DNA of 64,000 bases from Lobosporangium transversale (Eukaryota > Mortierellomycota > Mortierellomycetes > Mortierellales > Mortierellaceae). Positions 49,926 through 61,199 of the stretch are shown here, in pieces. The stretch's first letter is position 1. Each line of letters begins with the position of its first letter. Made by a program: the position numbers and the translations under genes. The notes below the pieces were generated by a model, which was given only the letters and a program-made list of their open reading frames with translations, searched no databases and was not told the DNA's origin. The stretch spans positions 1 through 64,000 of the forward strand of contig NW_019029052.1 of NCBI RefSeq assembly GCF_002105155.1. Reading direction: 5' to 3'.

Positions 49926-51245
49926 TTGTTTACCCGCCTGTTTGGCTGTTTGGAGTAGAGTTAACAGGAACAACGATTTTTCCTCTGTAGCGCGTTAGAG
50001 TAAGTTTTACAGGAGGCGATGGTGCCCTTGTCCAGTCATAAAGTCTTCCGCCACTCTTTTTCCCCTCATAACTTCATCTCCGCTCTTTTATAGTTCAACA
50101 TCCATCCTTGGTCTGTGTGGAATACACAATTGCGATAGCCAGAATGATCTCGACCATTCACACACATACACGTTTGTATTCTACGTGGACTATGCACACG
50201 TTCTTGAAATACACTTCCCTCACCTTTTTTTTTTTTTTTTTTTTTTTTTTTCTTTTGCCCAGGGCGTTGCATCTATGCGGTTACACCAGATCAGCCCACA
50301 AGGGCGTACCTTGTGTTTCCTGTGAATATTTTTTAAAAAATTATGTACGTGTACAGCCTTTCAAATAGAGCCAGGATGGAGGAAACAGTAGTTAAAGATT
50401 GTTTTTTTTTTTTTTTTTTTTTTTCTTGGCACCAAAGCCTAACCCTAGAAAGATGAGGATGCTCATATGATCCACTCTTTGATTGACTGTTGGCAAATGT
50501 TGATCTACGTAATGATTATTTATCTATTAAAGAGATCTTCCTAGACAGAGCCTTCGTCATTCGTAAAAAAAAAAAAAAAAAAAAAAGAGCCTGGCCTCAA
50601 TGTTTCGGCATACGGTGAAATATTTTTTGCAATGCTAAGAGCATGTTGTGCGGAGATTCCTGCCGAAACAAAAGGGGGGGAGGGGGGGGAGAGGAGGGGA
50701 AATGAGGGTGGCATAGTCTATGTACCACAAGTTTTTGAGCATCTGAATGTTGCTTACATGTTCATGTTTCGAAAAAATAAAATAAGCGGACAATTTTTTA
50801 TCATTATTGTTTTTCCTTTAAATGCTATCGAGAGCATCGGAAGTCAAGGGTTTGGTTTATTACGACGATCAATTGAGCAATCGAACGTTGAATACTGTTA
50901 AACTCCTTCATTAATAAAAGACGTAATCCATAGAAACATGTGTGTAAACAAGTTTTTCTATTTGTTTTCACCTAATGTTCATCTTAAATTCCTGATCTGC
51001 TGAGCTATCGAACGTAATTTAGTCCCCCTTCCCTCTTTCTCTCTTTTCAGCACCTCCTTTTTGCCCCCCCTGCCTCTCTTTTCATTCACCCACATACCCT
51101 AGTCTGTGGCACCATGTGTCCTGTAGGATGATGCTGTTTAAGATTCAATGGTCTCAATCCATGGTTGTGATTCAAACTTCAGGAACGTTTCGCATAAACG
51201 TTTTTCAGCAATTAATTTCGGCGCATTTGTTTGTTTATTAAAAAA

Positions 51246-51662
51246 TCAAATACAATCCCAAAATTCATCTATCCTCGCCTCTTTGTCATACCAGATCAAG
51301 TGAGTAGTCTCATAGACTCTCCCTTCCTTGCCATCGTAGTGAAGTGTGACCGTGAATGGAGAGCTTTGAGTAGGATCCTGGAGAGGATTTAGTTTCAATT
51401 GGAGATCGAAGCAAAACATCTTGTCATCAGAACATATAGTGCCAGGATACGTCCCAGTGGCTGTCATGTCGTAGACATAAGGGCTGATCTCTAACCGGCC
51501 CGTGACAGATGCCTCAATACTCTTTCTGGAGGGTGAAAGATGAGTGGTCAGATAAAAGGTTGAGGAGTGACATGCATGTGCTGTTATGTGTAGTAAGCAT
51601 GAATAGAATAGCTGAAAAAGGAGGAAAAGAGTCGTTGTCTTTACTCGACTATGACTGAACAT
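51246..51662 (-). CDS. Hypothetical small secreted protein
   Basis: Single-exon frame of 138 aa. It begins with a basic n-region (MFSHSRVKTTT) and a hydrophobic core (LFLLFQLFYSCLL), a plausible signal peptide ending near A-H-A/C. The mature part has four cysteines (after A30, two in ICSDDKMFC, and the penultimate residue). It has a beta-rich pattern (SVTGRLEISPYVYDMTATG, FTVTLHYDGKEGRVYE, LIWYDKEARIDEFWDC). I do not recognise the family. The hydrophobic/charged alternation and the two-disulfide spacing argue for a real secreted protein. No TATA element was found within 150 nt upstream. Confidence 0.5.
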   Translation of the reverse strand: MFSHSRVKTTTLFLLFQLFYSCLLHITAHACHSSTFYLTTHLSPSRKSIEASVTGRLEISPYVYDMTATGTYPGTICSDDKMFCFDLQLKLNPLQDPTQSSPFTVTLHYDGKEGRVYETTHLIWYDKEARIDEFWDCI

Positions 51663-51779
51663 GGCTTTAATTTTATTTTTCTATAAAATGACTGGATCTA
51701 ATGAGAACGAATTTTGAGTGATGAATGGGAGATGGATGCATCACTTTGAAAGGATGATGGCGTTTTGATACACCAGTCA

Positions 51780-51810
<31 letters not shown>

Positions 51811-52099
51811 CATCCAATCAGACAAGTGGAATTTGGTTCTGTACTCCCACAATTCGCTTTTTGAAAAATCCAACTTTATTTACTTCGACATCCTCTTTCC
51901 TTCTTCACATTCACATTCATTAGTCTACTTTCCTCTCCTTTACTTCTGCATCCTTAGACCCCAATTCCCCCACTTATTGTTATTATATATATCTTTTTTT
52001 TTTTTTTTTTTTTTTACTTGTCCATAAACTGACCATGCATTCTCAGTCCTTCTTGTGGGCACCAAATCTCTTCAGCCATGTTTTTTTTAGTTTCTGCTC
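51663..52099. other. Intergenic, no gene
   Basis: T tracts at 51783-51810 and 51993-52015; nothing else recognised. Confidence 0.6.
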
Positions 52100-52740
52100 A
52101 GTCTAACAATCGACATTCTGTTATCTATCCTCAAAGCTTTCCCTGCTTTCAGCACCTGTTCTTCGCTCAGCATTACTCAGATAGTTACGCCCGCCAAAGT
52201 CATTCTTGATCAGAAACTGTTTGACACTGATGAATTCTACAAGAAAACCGATGATGCACTGCGTTCCAATGTCCCGCTCCATTGATGTGGGGATGTGGCT
52301 GAAATGCAGGCCACCCATCGATAACCCAACCAAGGGTATGGTTACAAAGCAGCTGCGCATGTATGACTTCACAAAGGAACAGATCAAAGAACTGAAGATG
52401 ACTCGGCCATTCATCTTGATCTGTGCCATTCTCTGGGGCTCAGATCAATGAGTACATCAAGCAGTGTGTAGCAGCCATGGATATCAAGCATCCAAGATGC
52501 GTCTGGCTTAAATGAAGCTAACAGAAAGCTTTTGGAGCAACGTGGGGCTGTCAGCGACCTAGCACAGTGTCCAACTTCTGAAGGAGCAAGCAATGGGATT
52601 AAAACAGTGACATCTACACCATATGAGTCCGAAACACAGGAAAGCAATATTTGGATAGGAGTTCAGAGAGAGAAAGCTCCAGAGTGGGGCTATTGGTCGC
52701 TAAAAGCGAGGAAACCAAGGGATATCGATTCATTTGAGTA
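52100..52740 (+). pseudogene. Unidentified coding relic
   Basis: Protein-like segments sit in successive frames. TPAKVILDQKLFDTDEFYKK (about 52188-52247) runs to DDALRSNVPLH and a TGA. A shift gives MWLKCRPPIDNPTKGMVTKQ (about 52291-52350), then LRMYDFTKEQIKELKMTRPF. Another shift gives AQINEYIKQCVAAMD (about 52439-52483) and KHPRCVWLK before a stop. A last open stretch runs 52532-52741. The amino-acid pattern looks like a once-coding gene broken by at least two shifts, or a spliced gene whose introns I cannot place. Family not recognised. Confidence 0.35.
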
Positions 52741-53131
52741 ATTGTAGCGAATGTAGTGAGTGTGAGATTGCGCATTTTATTACGCGGGGCTCTTATGACG
52801 GTATCGATAGGACTGATCAGTACCGTCCAGAGGAGTCCTATTCTCTCATTATTCTTCCTTTGTCTTTTCCAATCTATAATAAAAAAGCAGCCGTCAAGGA
52901 GTATACAACTTGTATACTTTCTTGTTTTATTATTGTTTTTGTTATTTACAAATAAAGACTTTTTACATATTGATCCGTTGGTTCAAAAAAAAGGAGAGAG
53001 TTGAAGAAGCAAAAAAAAAAAAAAAAAGAACCAACAGGGTAACACCCCTTAAATAAACCCATTTTCGTTCCTGACCCTCGAAAACACACTCGCATCATTG
53101 CATCATTCATTCATTCTCATTTATTCCGACC

Positions 53132-53259
53132 ATGTCCGCCAGCAAAAGCAACAACACCAACAACCAAAGCTTTCCCAGTGAAGAGATTCTCTCACGCAAG
53201 GTGACAACAGGATGATTTTGCACAGGAGTCCATTCTTTTTTGGGCTGATCAGTCTTTTT

Positions 53260-53291
<32 letters not shown>

Positions 53292-53517
53292 CACGCGCGG
53301 ACAGCAGGATTCACACCTCTTTTTCATCTTTTTCTTTTAAACTTTTTGATACATTACATTTTATTAGTGGGATGAATGCATCTCTAATGTCATTGTCAAG
53401 TCTGGTATCGGCCTCAGTGTCGGTATTGTTGCCTCGGCTCTTGTTTTCAAGAGTAAGTGCAATCTTTTTATCTTTTTAAAAAATTATGAATCGAGCGAGT
53501 CCAGAGATATTCATTTT

Positions 53518-53551
<34 letters not shown>

Positions 53552-53681
53552 CATTTTAGAGCGTTCTTGGCCTATCTCTATCTCAACTGGTCTTGGTTTA
53601 GGTTATGCCCTTTCACAGTGCGAACGTAACTTCAATCCCAAGTTGGTTCCCGTTGTTAAACAAGCTCAGGAGAAGAAATGA
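53132..53681 (+). CDS. MIC10: MICOS complex subunit MIC10
   Basis: Three exons, 53132-53200, 53368-53452 and 53560-53681 (91 aa). This is an inner-membrane protein that bends membranes at crista junctions and is the core of MICOS. After a short polar N-terminus come WDECISNVIVKSGIGLSVGI and the first membrane segment, then KKRSWPISISTGLGLGYALS and the second. The paired glycine motifs (GIGLSVGIV and STGLGLGYA), needed for oligomerisation in the family, are intact. Length and hairpin topology are normal. Both introns carry T tracts of about 30 nt next to the acceptor. It lies 335 bp upstream of CCT2 on the same strand. Confidence 0.94.
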
Positions 53682-54016
53682 AGAGAGGAAAAGAGATGAA
53701 TAAACATTATAACCATGGATAAAGATTTTTTTTTTCTTTTCTTTTCTTTTTTTTTTTCTTTCTTTATTGACTCGCTTGGAGGATGTACATTTTAATGAAG
53801 CGTCTAATTGTAACAATAGGGAAATAAAACATTGTGTCACATGTCACGTGCATTTACAAAAAGAAACGGACTCTTTTTTTCCTTCTCTAGTCTTCCACGA
53901 TAGGGAAGCGCGTTTCCCATTTGATGTATTTACTTTTTTTTTATTCTCCTCTCTTTTTTTTCATCTTAACTGCATCTTATCCATTCTTTCAACTCACATC
54001 AACAAAACTTTGCACA
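53682..54016. other. MIC10-CCT2 intergenic region
   Basis: Pyrimidine-rich MIC10 3' flank and CCT2 promoter. A CACGTG core lies at 53845-53850, 167 bp before the CCT2 ATG. Confidence 0.6.
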
Positions 54017-54162
54017 ATGGTAATGGAAAAGAAGCATCATGTAGACCATACGTCTGCATTTTTATTGTTCTATTTTATTATATTTTATTTTTATTTTCTT
54101 TTTGTACCCAATTGCATTCGAGAGAACCCCTCCAAGCCATCAAAGGGATCAGCTTCTTTTCT

Positions 54163-54194
<32 letters not shown>

Positions 54195-55408
54195 GGCCAT
54201 AAAGCGACACAAAAATTACAATGTTAAACAAATAACGATCAGGGTTAATGGAAAATAGCGAACCCAATTCTAGTTGAATGAGAATGACAGACGTAACTAA
54301 CTAAATATTTCTCAATTCCATGTCATCTGCTTTCACTTTTCAACTATGATGCCTTTTTCCTAGTCTCTGGCTCCAGTGCAGATCTTCCAGGATAACGCGA
54401 CCGAGGAGCGCGCCGAGAATGCTCGTTTGGTATGTTGAAGTTATATGGGTTATATATATTTACCTTGTCTCGTTTTCTTAGCTTGCTGGATAGACCATGG
54501 ATCAAAGCAGTTCGATGGTTTGCTACTGCATCAGAGATGAGATCACAAAGGAACTAATTAGATCAAGTTTTGTTTCGTAGTCCTCTTTCATCGGCGCCAT
54601 TGCTGTTGGTGATTTGGTCAAGAGCACTCTTGGACCCAAAGGAATGGTATGTTGTTGATCGTTTAATTTCCTTTTGTAAAATTTTTATATTATTTTATTT
54701 TATTTTATTTAATTATTTTTGATCTGTTGACTGAAAGAGCTTTATACTATTTCTATTCTACTTTATTTTTGAAATGGGTCTTTCAGGACAAGATTCTTCA
54801 ATCTGCTTCCACAGGAGAGGTCATGGTGACGAACGATGGCGCGACTATTTTGAAATCAATCTCTCTCGATAACGCTGCTGCTAAAGTGTTGGTCAATATT
54901 TCCAAAGTCCAGGATGATGAAGTAGGCGATGGCACGACCTCTGTCTGTGTCCTTGCTGCAGAATTACTTAGGGAGGCAGAGAAGCTGATCAGCCAAAAGA
55001 TTCATCCTCAGACCATCATCGAGGGATTCCGTATTGCGAGCGCAGCGGCCTACAAGGCTCTGGAAGAGTCTGCAGTAGATCATAGCAAGGACCCTGAGGT
55101 GTTCAGAAAGGATCTGATCAACATTGCTAGGACTACATTGAGTTCCAAGGTGCTCTCGCAGGATAAGGAGTATTTCTCTAAATTGGCTGTGGATGCGGTA
55201 TTGAGATTGAAGGGCAGCACCAACCTTGAGAATATTCAGATCATCAAGAAGGTCGGAGGTCGTCTTGCAGATTCTTATTTGGATGAAGGTTTCATTCTTG
55301 ACAAGAAGATCGGTGTCAACCAGCCCAAGAGGATTGAGAACGCTACCATTATGATTGCAAACACCCGTAAGTCGGTTGCTTTTATCATTATTTAATCCTC
55401 TACGCCTT

Positions 55409-55439
<31 letters not shown>

Positions 55440-55850
55440 GTTGTTGCATGACTCCTAATCCGATTGACTTTATTTATTACATATAGCTATGGACACAGAT
55501 AAAATCAAGATTTTTGGTGCTCGTATCCGTGTAGAGGGTACTGGCAAGTTGGAAGAGTTGGAGCGTGCAGAGCGTGAAAAGATGCGCGCCAAGGTCGACA
55601 AGATCAAGGACCATGGAATTACCTGCTTCGTCAACAGACAGCTTATCTATAACTGGCCTGAGCAGTTGTTTGCCGATGCTGGAATCATGTCGATCGAGCA
55701 CGCTGACTTTGATGGAGTGGAACGTCTGGCTCTTGTAACTGGAGGAGAGATCACCTCGACCTTTGACCATCCTGAACTCGTTCGTCTTGGACACTGTGAT
55801 GTCATTGAAGAGATCATTATTGGAGAGGACAGAGTAAGCCATTAAGCAAT

Positions 55851-55897
<47 letters not shown>

Positions 55898-56615
55898 CTC
55901 CTTGATCAAAAATAACACAAGAAAAAGCACAGAGAGGCTCTAAGCTAACAAACATTGAATTGTTTTATATACATATTAGTTGATCAAATTCTCGGGTGTT
56001 GCTGCAGGTGAAGCTTGCACAGTTGTTCTTCGTGGCGCAACCCATCAACTTCTGGATGAGTCTGAGCGTTCGCTTCATGATGCTCTTAGTGTGTTGTCAC
56101 AGACGACTCAGGAGCCCAGGACTGTTCTTGGAGGAGGATGCTCTGAGGTTTTGATGTCGAAGGCTGTGGATGAGGTTGCAGCCAAGACGGCTGGTAAGCA
56201 GCAGGCGGCAATTGAGGCCTTCTCACGTGCTCTTCGTCAGATGCCTACTATCTTGGCTGATAACGGAGGATATGATAGCGCAGATTTGGTGGCCAAGTTG
56301 AGAGCTTCGCACTATGATGGTAACACTACCCACGGTCTCGATATGGAGCATGGCACAATCGGTGATATGCGTGAGTTGGGTATCACAGAGTCGTTCAAGT
56401 TGAAGCGTCAGGTATTATTGTCGGCTTCTGAAGCTGCTGAGATGATCTTGAGAGTCGACAACATTATTCGCTGCGCACCAAGGTAAGATAAATTGTGCTT
56501 GAACAAGGGGAAAAAAAAAAAAAAAAAAAAAAAAAAAGATAAAGATAAAAAGACTAATTTTTGAATGCTTTCTACTCGATCTTGTTTTACTTGATGTAGG
56601 CAAAGACAGGGATAA
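54017..56615 (+). CDS. CCT2: T-complex chaperonin (TRiC/CCT) subunit beta
   Basis: Seven exons, 54017-54019, 54364-54429, 54581-54646, 54787-55366, 55487-55833, 55980-56482 and 56600-56615 (526 aa, against 527 in yeast). This is a cytosolic ATP-driven folding ring subunit for actin, tubulin and WD proteins. The sequence [20 protein letters not shown], then [31 protein letters not shown], the ATPase motif [34 protein letters not shown] and [17 protein letters not shown] is unmistakable. The first exon is only the ATG: exon 2 is preceded in frame by TAG (54361-54363), so the start must be spliced on, and ATG/GTAATG at 54017 gives M-S-L-A-P-V-Q-I-F as expected. The last exon codes for only R-Q-R-Q-G. 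Intron 5 has a 43-nt A tract. Confidence 0.95.
54162..54194. repeat. Tetranucleotide repeat (CTTT)n in CCT2 intron 1
   Basis: About eight copies of CTTT in the first intron of CCT2. Confidence 0.85.
55852..55894. repeat. 43-nt A homopolymer in CCT2 intron 5
   Basis: The longest uninterrupted A run in the window, starting 18 nt after the donor site of intron 5. Confidence 0.9.
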
Positions 56616-56853
56616 ATGTGAGGAACTAAACGTAGGAATTAAAATAGGATCGACTGAATAAATAAAACTACAGACATTGAGCGTTACAGCAATAACATAT
56701 CATATGAAAAGCATTTTCTTTTTTTATTATTATTATTTTCAAAACTTTCCATCTCGAAGCAAAAAATATCGACCACCCATAATACATTTGAAAAAAATAA
56801 AAAATAAAAAATGGAGGCATCAACAGCCAGCAATGAGAAGGACTTTTTCTTTC

Positions 56854-58196
56854 TTATGCTCGACAAGAAGACCAGAATGGGAAGCCACAGGCGGTACAAA
56901 CAATGAGGTAGATGAGGAACTATTAGGATAAGGTAAAAATTCGAATCAGTACCGGGTCCAGACCTCTCTCCTTTTTGTTCCGTGAAAAGAAATATATATA
57001 TATATATAAGTTACCACAATGACGGCAGTTAGAATGATCATCAACTTGGTGTTCTTCCACCACATTGCTCTCTAGAAGATATTACAGAAAAAAAGTAGGG
57101 AAATTTTTTTTTTGATGTCAATGACGATATGTATTTTGAAAGAAGAATTCGACGGTTCAAGGATTCCATGGAGGGGGGGGGGGGGGAGGGGAAGAAGAAG
57201 GCCCTAGTTTCTAGATAAGGGACATGCCCGCGTCTTTATCTCTCTCCTGGATGATGGTTTGTTGGAGCTTCTCAATATCATGCACCTCATATCTAAAGCT
57301 GCTTTGTTACCTTGAGAGCAGTACTCCTCTTCTTGAAAGCAAATGCCTGCTGATTCAAGTTATCAGTCTTGTCCACGAGTAATTCAATACGCTCTCCACG
57401 TTCCAGTACTCGTTCTAGAAAAGGATAAAAAAAAGCGCATGATTGCATTAAAAAAAAAATAAAAAAAAATAAAAAAAAAAGTAAGACACATGCTTTTGGA
57501 GGCTCTGTTTTCATCCTTTACTCTCATGGCTCACGGGATCAAAGGGAGGGAAAAAAAATTACAGACAGTCAGATCAACGTACCAATGTTCTGTACCATGA
57601 CATCTTTGACCTGTTCAATTTCACCTTGCACCTGCTTGATCCTGTCAGCGTTAGGATTTGATGAGAAATACTCCTATTAAAGAAGAAGAAGAAGAAGAAA
57701 GGGTTAATTTAGTTGTTAGATAAGCTGATTCGAATCATGGAAGCGGAGTCTTAAAAAAAAGGGAGCCGGGATGGAAAACAGTGGGTAAGAAATTGCTCCT
57801 CCTTTCGTACCATTTGCTTGGCAATTGTTTTTGAAAACTCATTCATAGCATAAGGTACATGAGCATTGAGTCCTCTATCCCGCCCATATTGTTCCAAGAA
57901 CCGTTGTTTGATATCTTGCAAGAACGCGAAGGGGACCCGACGTCCGAATGTGTCGTCTGCCATGCACATGTAAGTCAATCCATCTTCACAAACATAATGG
58001 AAAAGATATCTATTTGTTTTCAATAAAAAAATAAATTAATAAATAAAAAAGGGTCCATAATCATTGTCAGTCATGGAGGTTATTAAAAAAAAAGGGGGAA
58101 GCGTGTGTGTGTGTGATGACATGGTTGTTGAAAAGAAAGGAGCACTTTTACAGTTGTACGTACTGAATAGAACTGACAAGTTTTTTCTTTCTCTCT

Positions 58197-58232
<36 letters not shown>

Positions 58233-58501
58233 TTTTTTTTATTTTACCTGTCATAGACATAAGTTAATTTGGAGTTGTTGGGTGGAATCTTTTCAAGGAT
58301 CGCTTCAGTCACTATGGAGAGGAAAGTGAATTGCAATCGTTAAAATCTCTCGGAAATACATGTCATGGTGTCATAGTGATTTGACACCAAATGATAATAT
58401 AAAAGTAAAGGCAACCCACCTTGAGTAAAGTTTCCAGTTGAGTTTGTATATTCAGCAAGGATAATGCTTCCTTTTGCAACAAGAGCATAGATGATGGACA
58501 T
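56854..58501 (-). CDS. Longin R-SNARE, VAMP7-like
   Basis: Seven exons, 58501-58420, 58311-58248, 58009-57811, 57673-57583, 57414-57311, 57071-57015 and 56919-56854. They encode 220 aa, the same length as animal VAMP7. The longin domain (1-115) reads MSIIYALVAKGSIILAEYT, LTYVYDRYLFHYVCEDGLTY, FLQDIKQRFLEQYG and VPYAMNEFSKTIAKQM. The R-SNARE motif has DRIKQVQGEIEQVKDVM and ERVLERGERIELLVDKT with zero-layer Arg151. The C-terminal anchor is LMIILTAVIVFLIYLIV, formed over the last intron, followed by a short CGFPFWSSC lumenal end like the CGGPxWPxC end of relatives. It mediates fusion at late endosome or vacuole. Convergent with CCT2, stops 238 bp apart. Confidence 0.95.
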
Positions 58502-60282
58502 GGCAAAAAAAAAAAAGAAAAAAGAAAGAAAGAAGTGGTAGTATGCGAGTAAGTGGGTAGTAAAAAGGTTAGTGGTTGTTTGAAAAGTTAGTTGGTGTTG
58601 CAGTGGAGAAGAGGTAGCAGAAGTAGTTGGAAATAACAGTGGTAGAGAGAGTAAGAATAAAGTACAAAGGAATAAAGTCTGAAAGGGGGGGGGGAATGAA
58701 GTTGAACGAGAGAAGTGAATGCAAAAGAAATCAAAAATGGAATGAGGAAATAAAGAGAACAAGCATGGAATAAAAGCGAAATTATATGGCCAACTCCACT
58801 CGCTGCAAGACTGCAAGAGACCATAAAAAAAGGAGGCTGCGCTTCAGCCACAGCCACGAGGGAAAAAGAAGAAGAACCGACTTTTCCTTTCCAAATCGAG
58901 CAGGCAACCAAACGTTCAATCACATTTGTTTGTTTTGCTCCCTGTGCGTGGCACATGCACGTCTGTATGCCTGTATGCCTGTATGCCTGTATGCCTGTAT
59001 GCAGACAAACATTCTCCATTTAATCTTTGACTATCATCCGAATATCGCACTACTTTGCTGCAAAAGTAGTGCTTTACATTGTTAGTCAAATTCATTTGTT
59101 CATGCACTATGATATCATTGGCGACGCGTTCTTCCTCCGGCTGTCTTTTTTTGATGGTCAATTCTTCTAGATGAGAAAAACATGAACTAATAAAAAAAAA
59201 AATGCAATGTGTTTAATACTGCAGCAATAGGATCAAATAGCCCTTACATGTCAAAACCCGTGATGAAAGATAAGAGTGAGTGATAGTAAAAGGAAAAAAG
59301 AGTAATAGAGAAAGAGAATGGAGGGTATTTGTTTATGACATTTGAAGACGTTGGTCTGTCGGTGAAATATCTTCATATTTCTTTAGCACAGCTCTCTTTA
59401 TGCCTTTGCTCTTCCATATGTCAAAATTAAATATCATCTCTTTGCGACAATATCAATTAATGGCACCGATCCAAAGCATCACTTGCTCTTACATTCTCTG
59501 GCATATCATAAAGATGATATATGCACTAACCCTTGATAAGTTTTTTTTTTGCCTATCTTTCTCCATCCGTCTAACGTTTTTGATGGATTTATCTTGCATC
59601 TAGAGTCCTGTTGAGTCCCAAGTACCACCATCCAAGTTCTTGAACTGAGAAAGACTGTGGCCAAGAGATTCTGTTGGAGTGAGGGTTTGCTGAAGGGGAA
59701 CGACAACTTTAGCTTATTATTCGAGAGTCGGGACGCATCCTTTGATATCTCTTCCTTTACAACTGGAAATCAAGGATTTGGCAAAGCAGGCTTTGAGATG
59801 TTTTCTGGTTATAGTTAGGTCAATAAGATCAAAGTTGTCTTTATTATTGTTACCAGGCATGAGCATTTTTTTTTTTTTTTTTTTTTTTATAAAGAACTCG
59901 CCATGGTCGTCACACAATGTTACAATGTTCTGACCTTATGAATAAAAATGGAGGTGCTCCTGAGGTGCACTCCCAAGTCTCGGTACGTAACAACTTCTCC
60001 CCAGGTTTCAAGGCAAAGTTATAGCCGTTATAACACGAGGTAAGAAGGAGAAATAGAAAAACCTCTAATACTATAGATAACTGTGAGGAAAAATAGACTA
60101 AAGCCCTCTCTACGAATGATACTGACTAGCCAATACCTGGACGCTCCTACGCGGCCAGCTCTTGTTGTTTGTCAAAGAGAACCATAGTGAAAGAGAGCTG
60201 ATTATATTGTTAATTTTAGCACTGAACATCGTGAACAATAGAGATCGGGATGAGATTGTTTGCACATATCCACCGAGATTAA
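58502..60282. other. Intergenic, 1.8 kb
   Basis: Upstream of VAMP7. It contains a G run (58685-58694), the 8-mer array at 58963-59002 and a T tract at 59865-59887. Minus-strand frames at 59506-59917 contain LTPTESLGHSLSQFKN-like text broken by stops; they could be decayed coding DNA but no family was recognised. Confidence 0.5.
58963..59002. repeat. Octanucleotide array (CTGTATGC)5
   Basis: Five perfect 8-nt copies, about 460 bp upstream of the VAMP7 start codon. Confidence 0.95.
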
Positions 60283-61179
60283 AACAGCTACTATAGAAAG
60301 TCTGCGAGAAACCTTCAAGATCCTTATTTGGAGTTTGATGAGTTCGAGGAAGTCCAAATATCTGTGTACGATGAGGAAACGAGGACATTTTCGTTGTTGG
60401 CAGACGACATTCAATTTCGTTCTATCTTGGCAAGATTTCAGCAAAAAAAGTGAAAGAGGCTCATTATATCTTTGGATACCCCAGCCATTAGTTTTTCGTC
60501 ATGGGACTGGAAAAAAATTCAAGACACGTATAAATTACAATCGTTCATGGATCTACCAGAATTTGATCTCAAGCCCAAGGAGGACTTGACAGAAGATGAC
60601 GAGGCAATATTGGGACATATTGTGCAGGATTGCATTCGCAAGGGTAGAACCTATGCATTTAATGCACAATCAAATGAGGCCACAAGATCAACAATTATCG
60701 ATGCATTCATGGTTGGAGCAGCATCGCTCTATGCGCCCGACATGATCCTTTTGCAACAACAGTCTTTAAAAGGCACGCGCGGCTATGGGACTTTGGACTT
60801 TGCTGTTGTTGACCGTATCAATTCGGGGCAATTTCTTGGCATTACGCAAGTGAAGAAGGACGATCATGTGCAAGGCTTTGCACAAAATATGGTACAGCTC
60901 GATGTAGCCTTGCACAATAGGAAACGAAAACGAACTGAGGAGGATGGGGATTGCCCTAGAGCCCTTAGGGCTTATGGAATCGTAACCGACTCATGGCAAT
61001 GGGCATTTGTTGAATCTACATTGGAAAATGGCACGCTAAAATACCGAAGGTTGGAACTGACTAAATATTTAGAAGTGAGAGGAGAAATGAAAGACGTGAG
61101 AGACAGATGCAAGCTTATATTTGGCTATGTCCTTACTCTTTTCGAATTAATGAGGGATGAAATGAGCACGAGAGGGTAG
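60283..61179 (+). pseudogene. Crinkler-type C-terminal PD-(D/E)XK nuclease, truncated and interrupted
   Basis: A single frame runs from 60283 to the stop at 61177-61179 with one internal TGA (60451-60453). Before the stop: LEFDEFEEVQISVYDEETR and SLLADDIQFRSILARF. After it: ISLDTPAISFSSWDWKKI. Both match the linker region of fungal Crinkler (CRN) proteins. The downstream 235 codons hold the nuclease core: E69 (NEATRSTIIDAF), D109 (GYGTLDFAVVD) and Q126-x-K128 (LGITQVKKDD), numbered from 60472, then FAQNMVQLDVALHNRKRKR, a possible nuclear signal. The CRN N-terminal ubiquitin-like and LxLFLAK-type region is missing; a TAA at 60280 closes the frame. If translation starts at ATG 60547, a 210-aa nuclease-only protein remains. 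Whether this is dead or a shortened gene is open. Confidence 0.6.
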
Positions 61180-61199
61180 TTTCAACATCGAATCTGACT

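Larger units (their letters stand above)
48165..51245. other. Intergenic, 3.1 kb, simple-repeat rich
   Basis: No gene was recognised. It holds T and A tracts (48219-48241, 48672-48698, 50228-50250, 50402-50424, 50565-50586), the hexamer array at 49249-49290, the pentamer array at 49880-49925, a GGA run at 48361-48391 and an AT-rich island at 48775-48845. Confidence 0.6.

Noticed and set aside
50632..50901. Plus-strand 89-codon frame
   Set aside because: Contains a G-rich low-complexity run and no family-like sequence.
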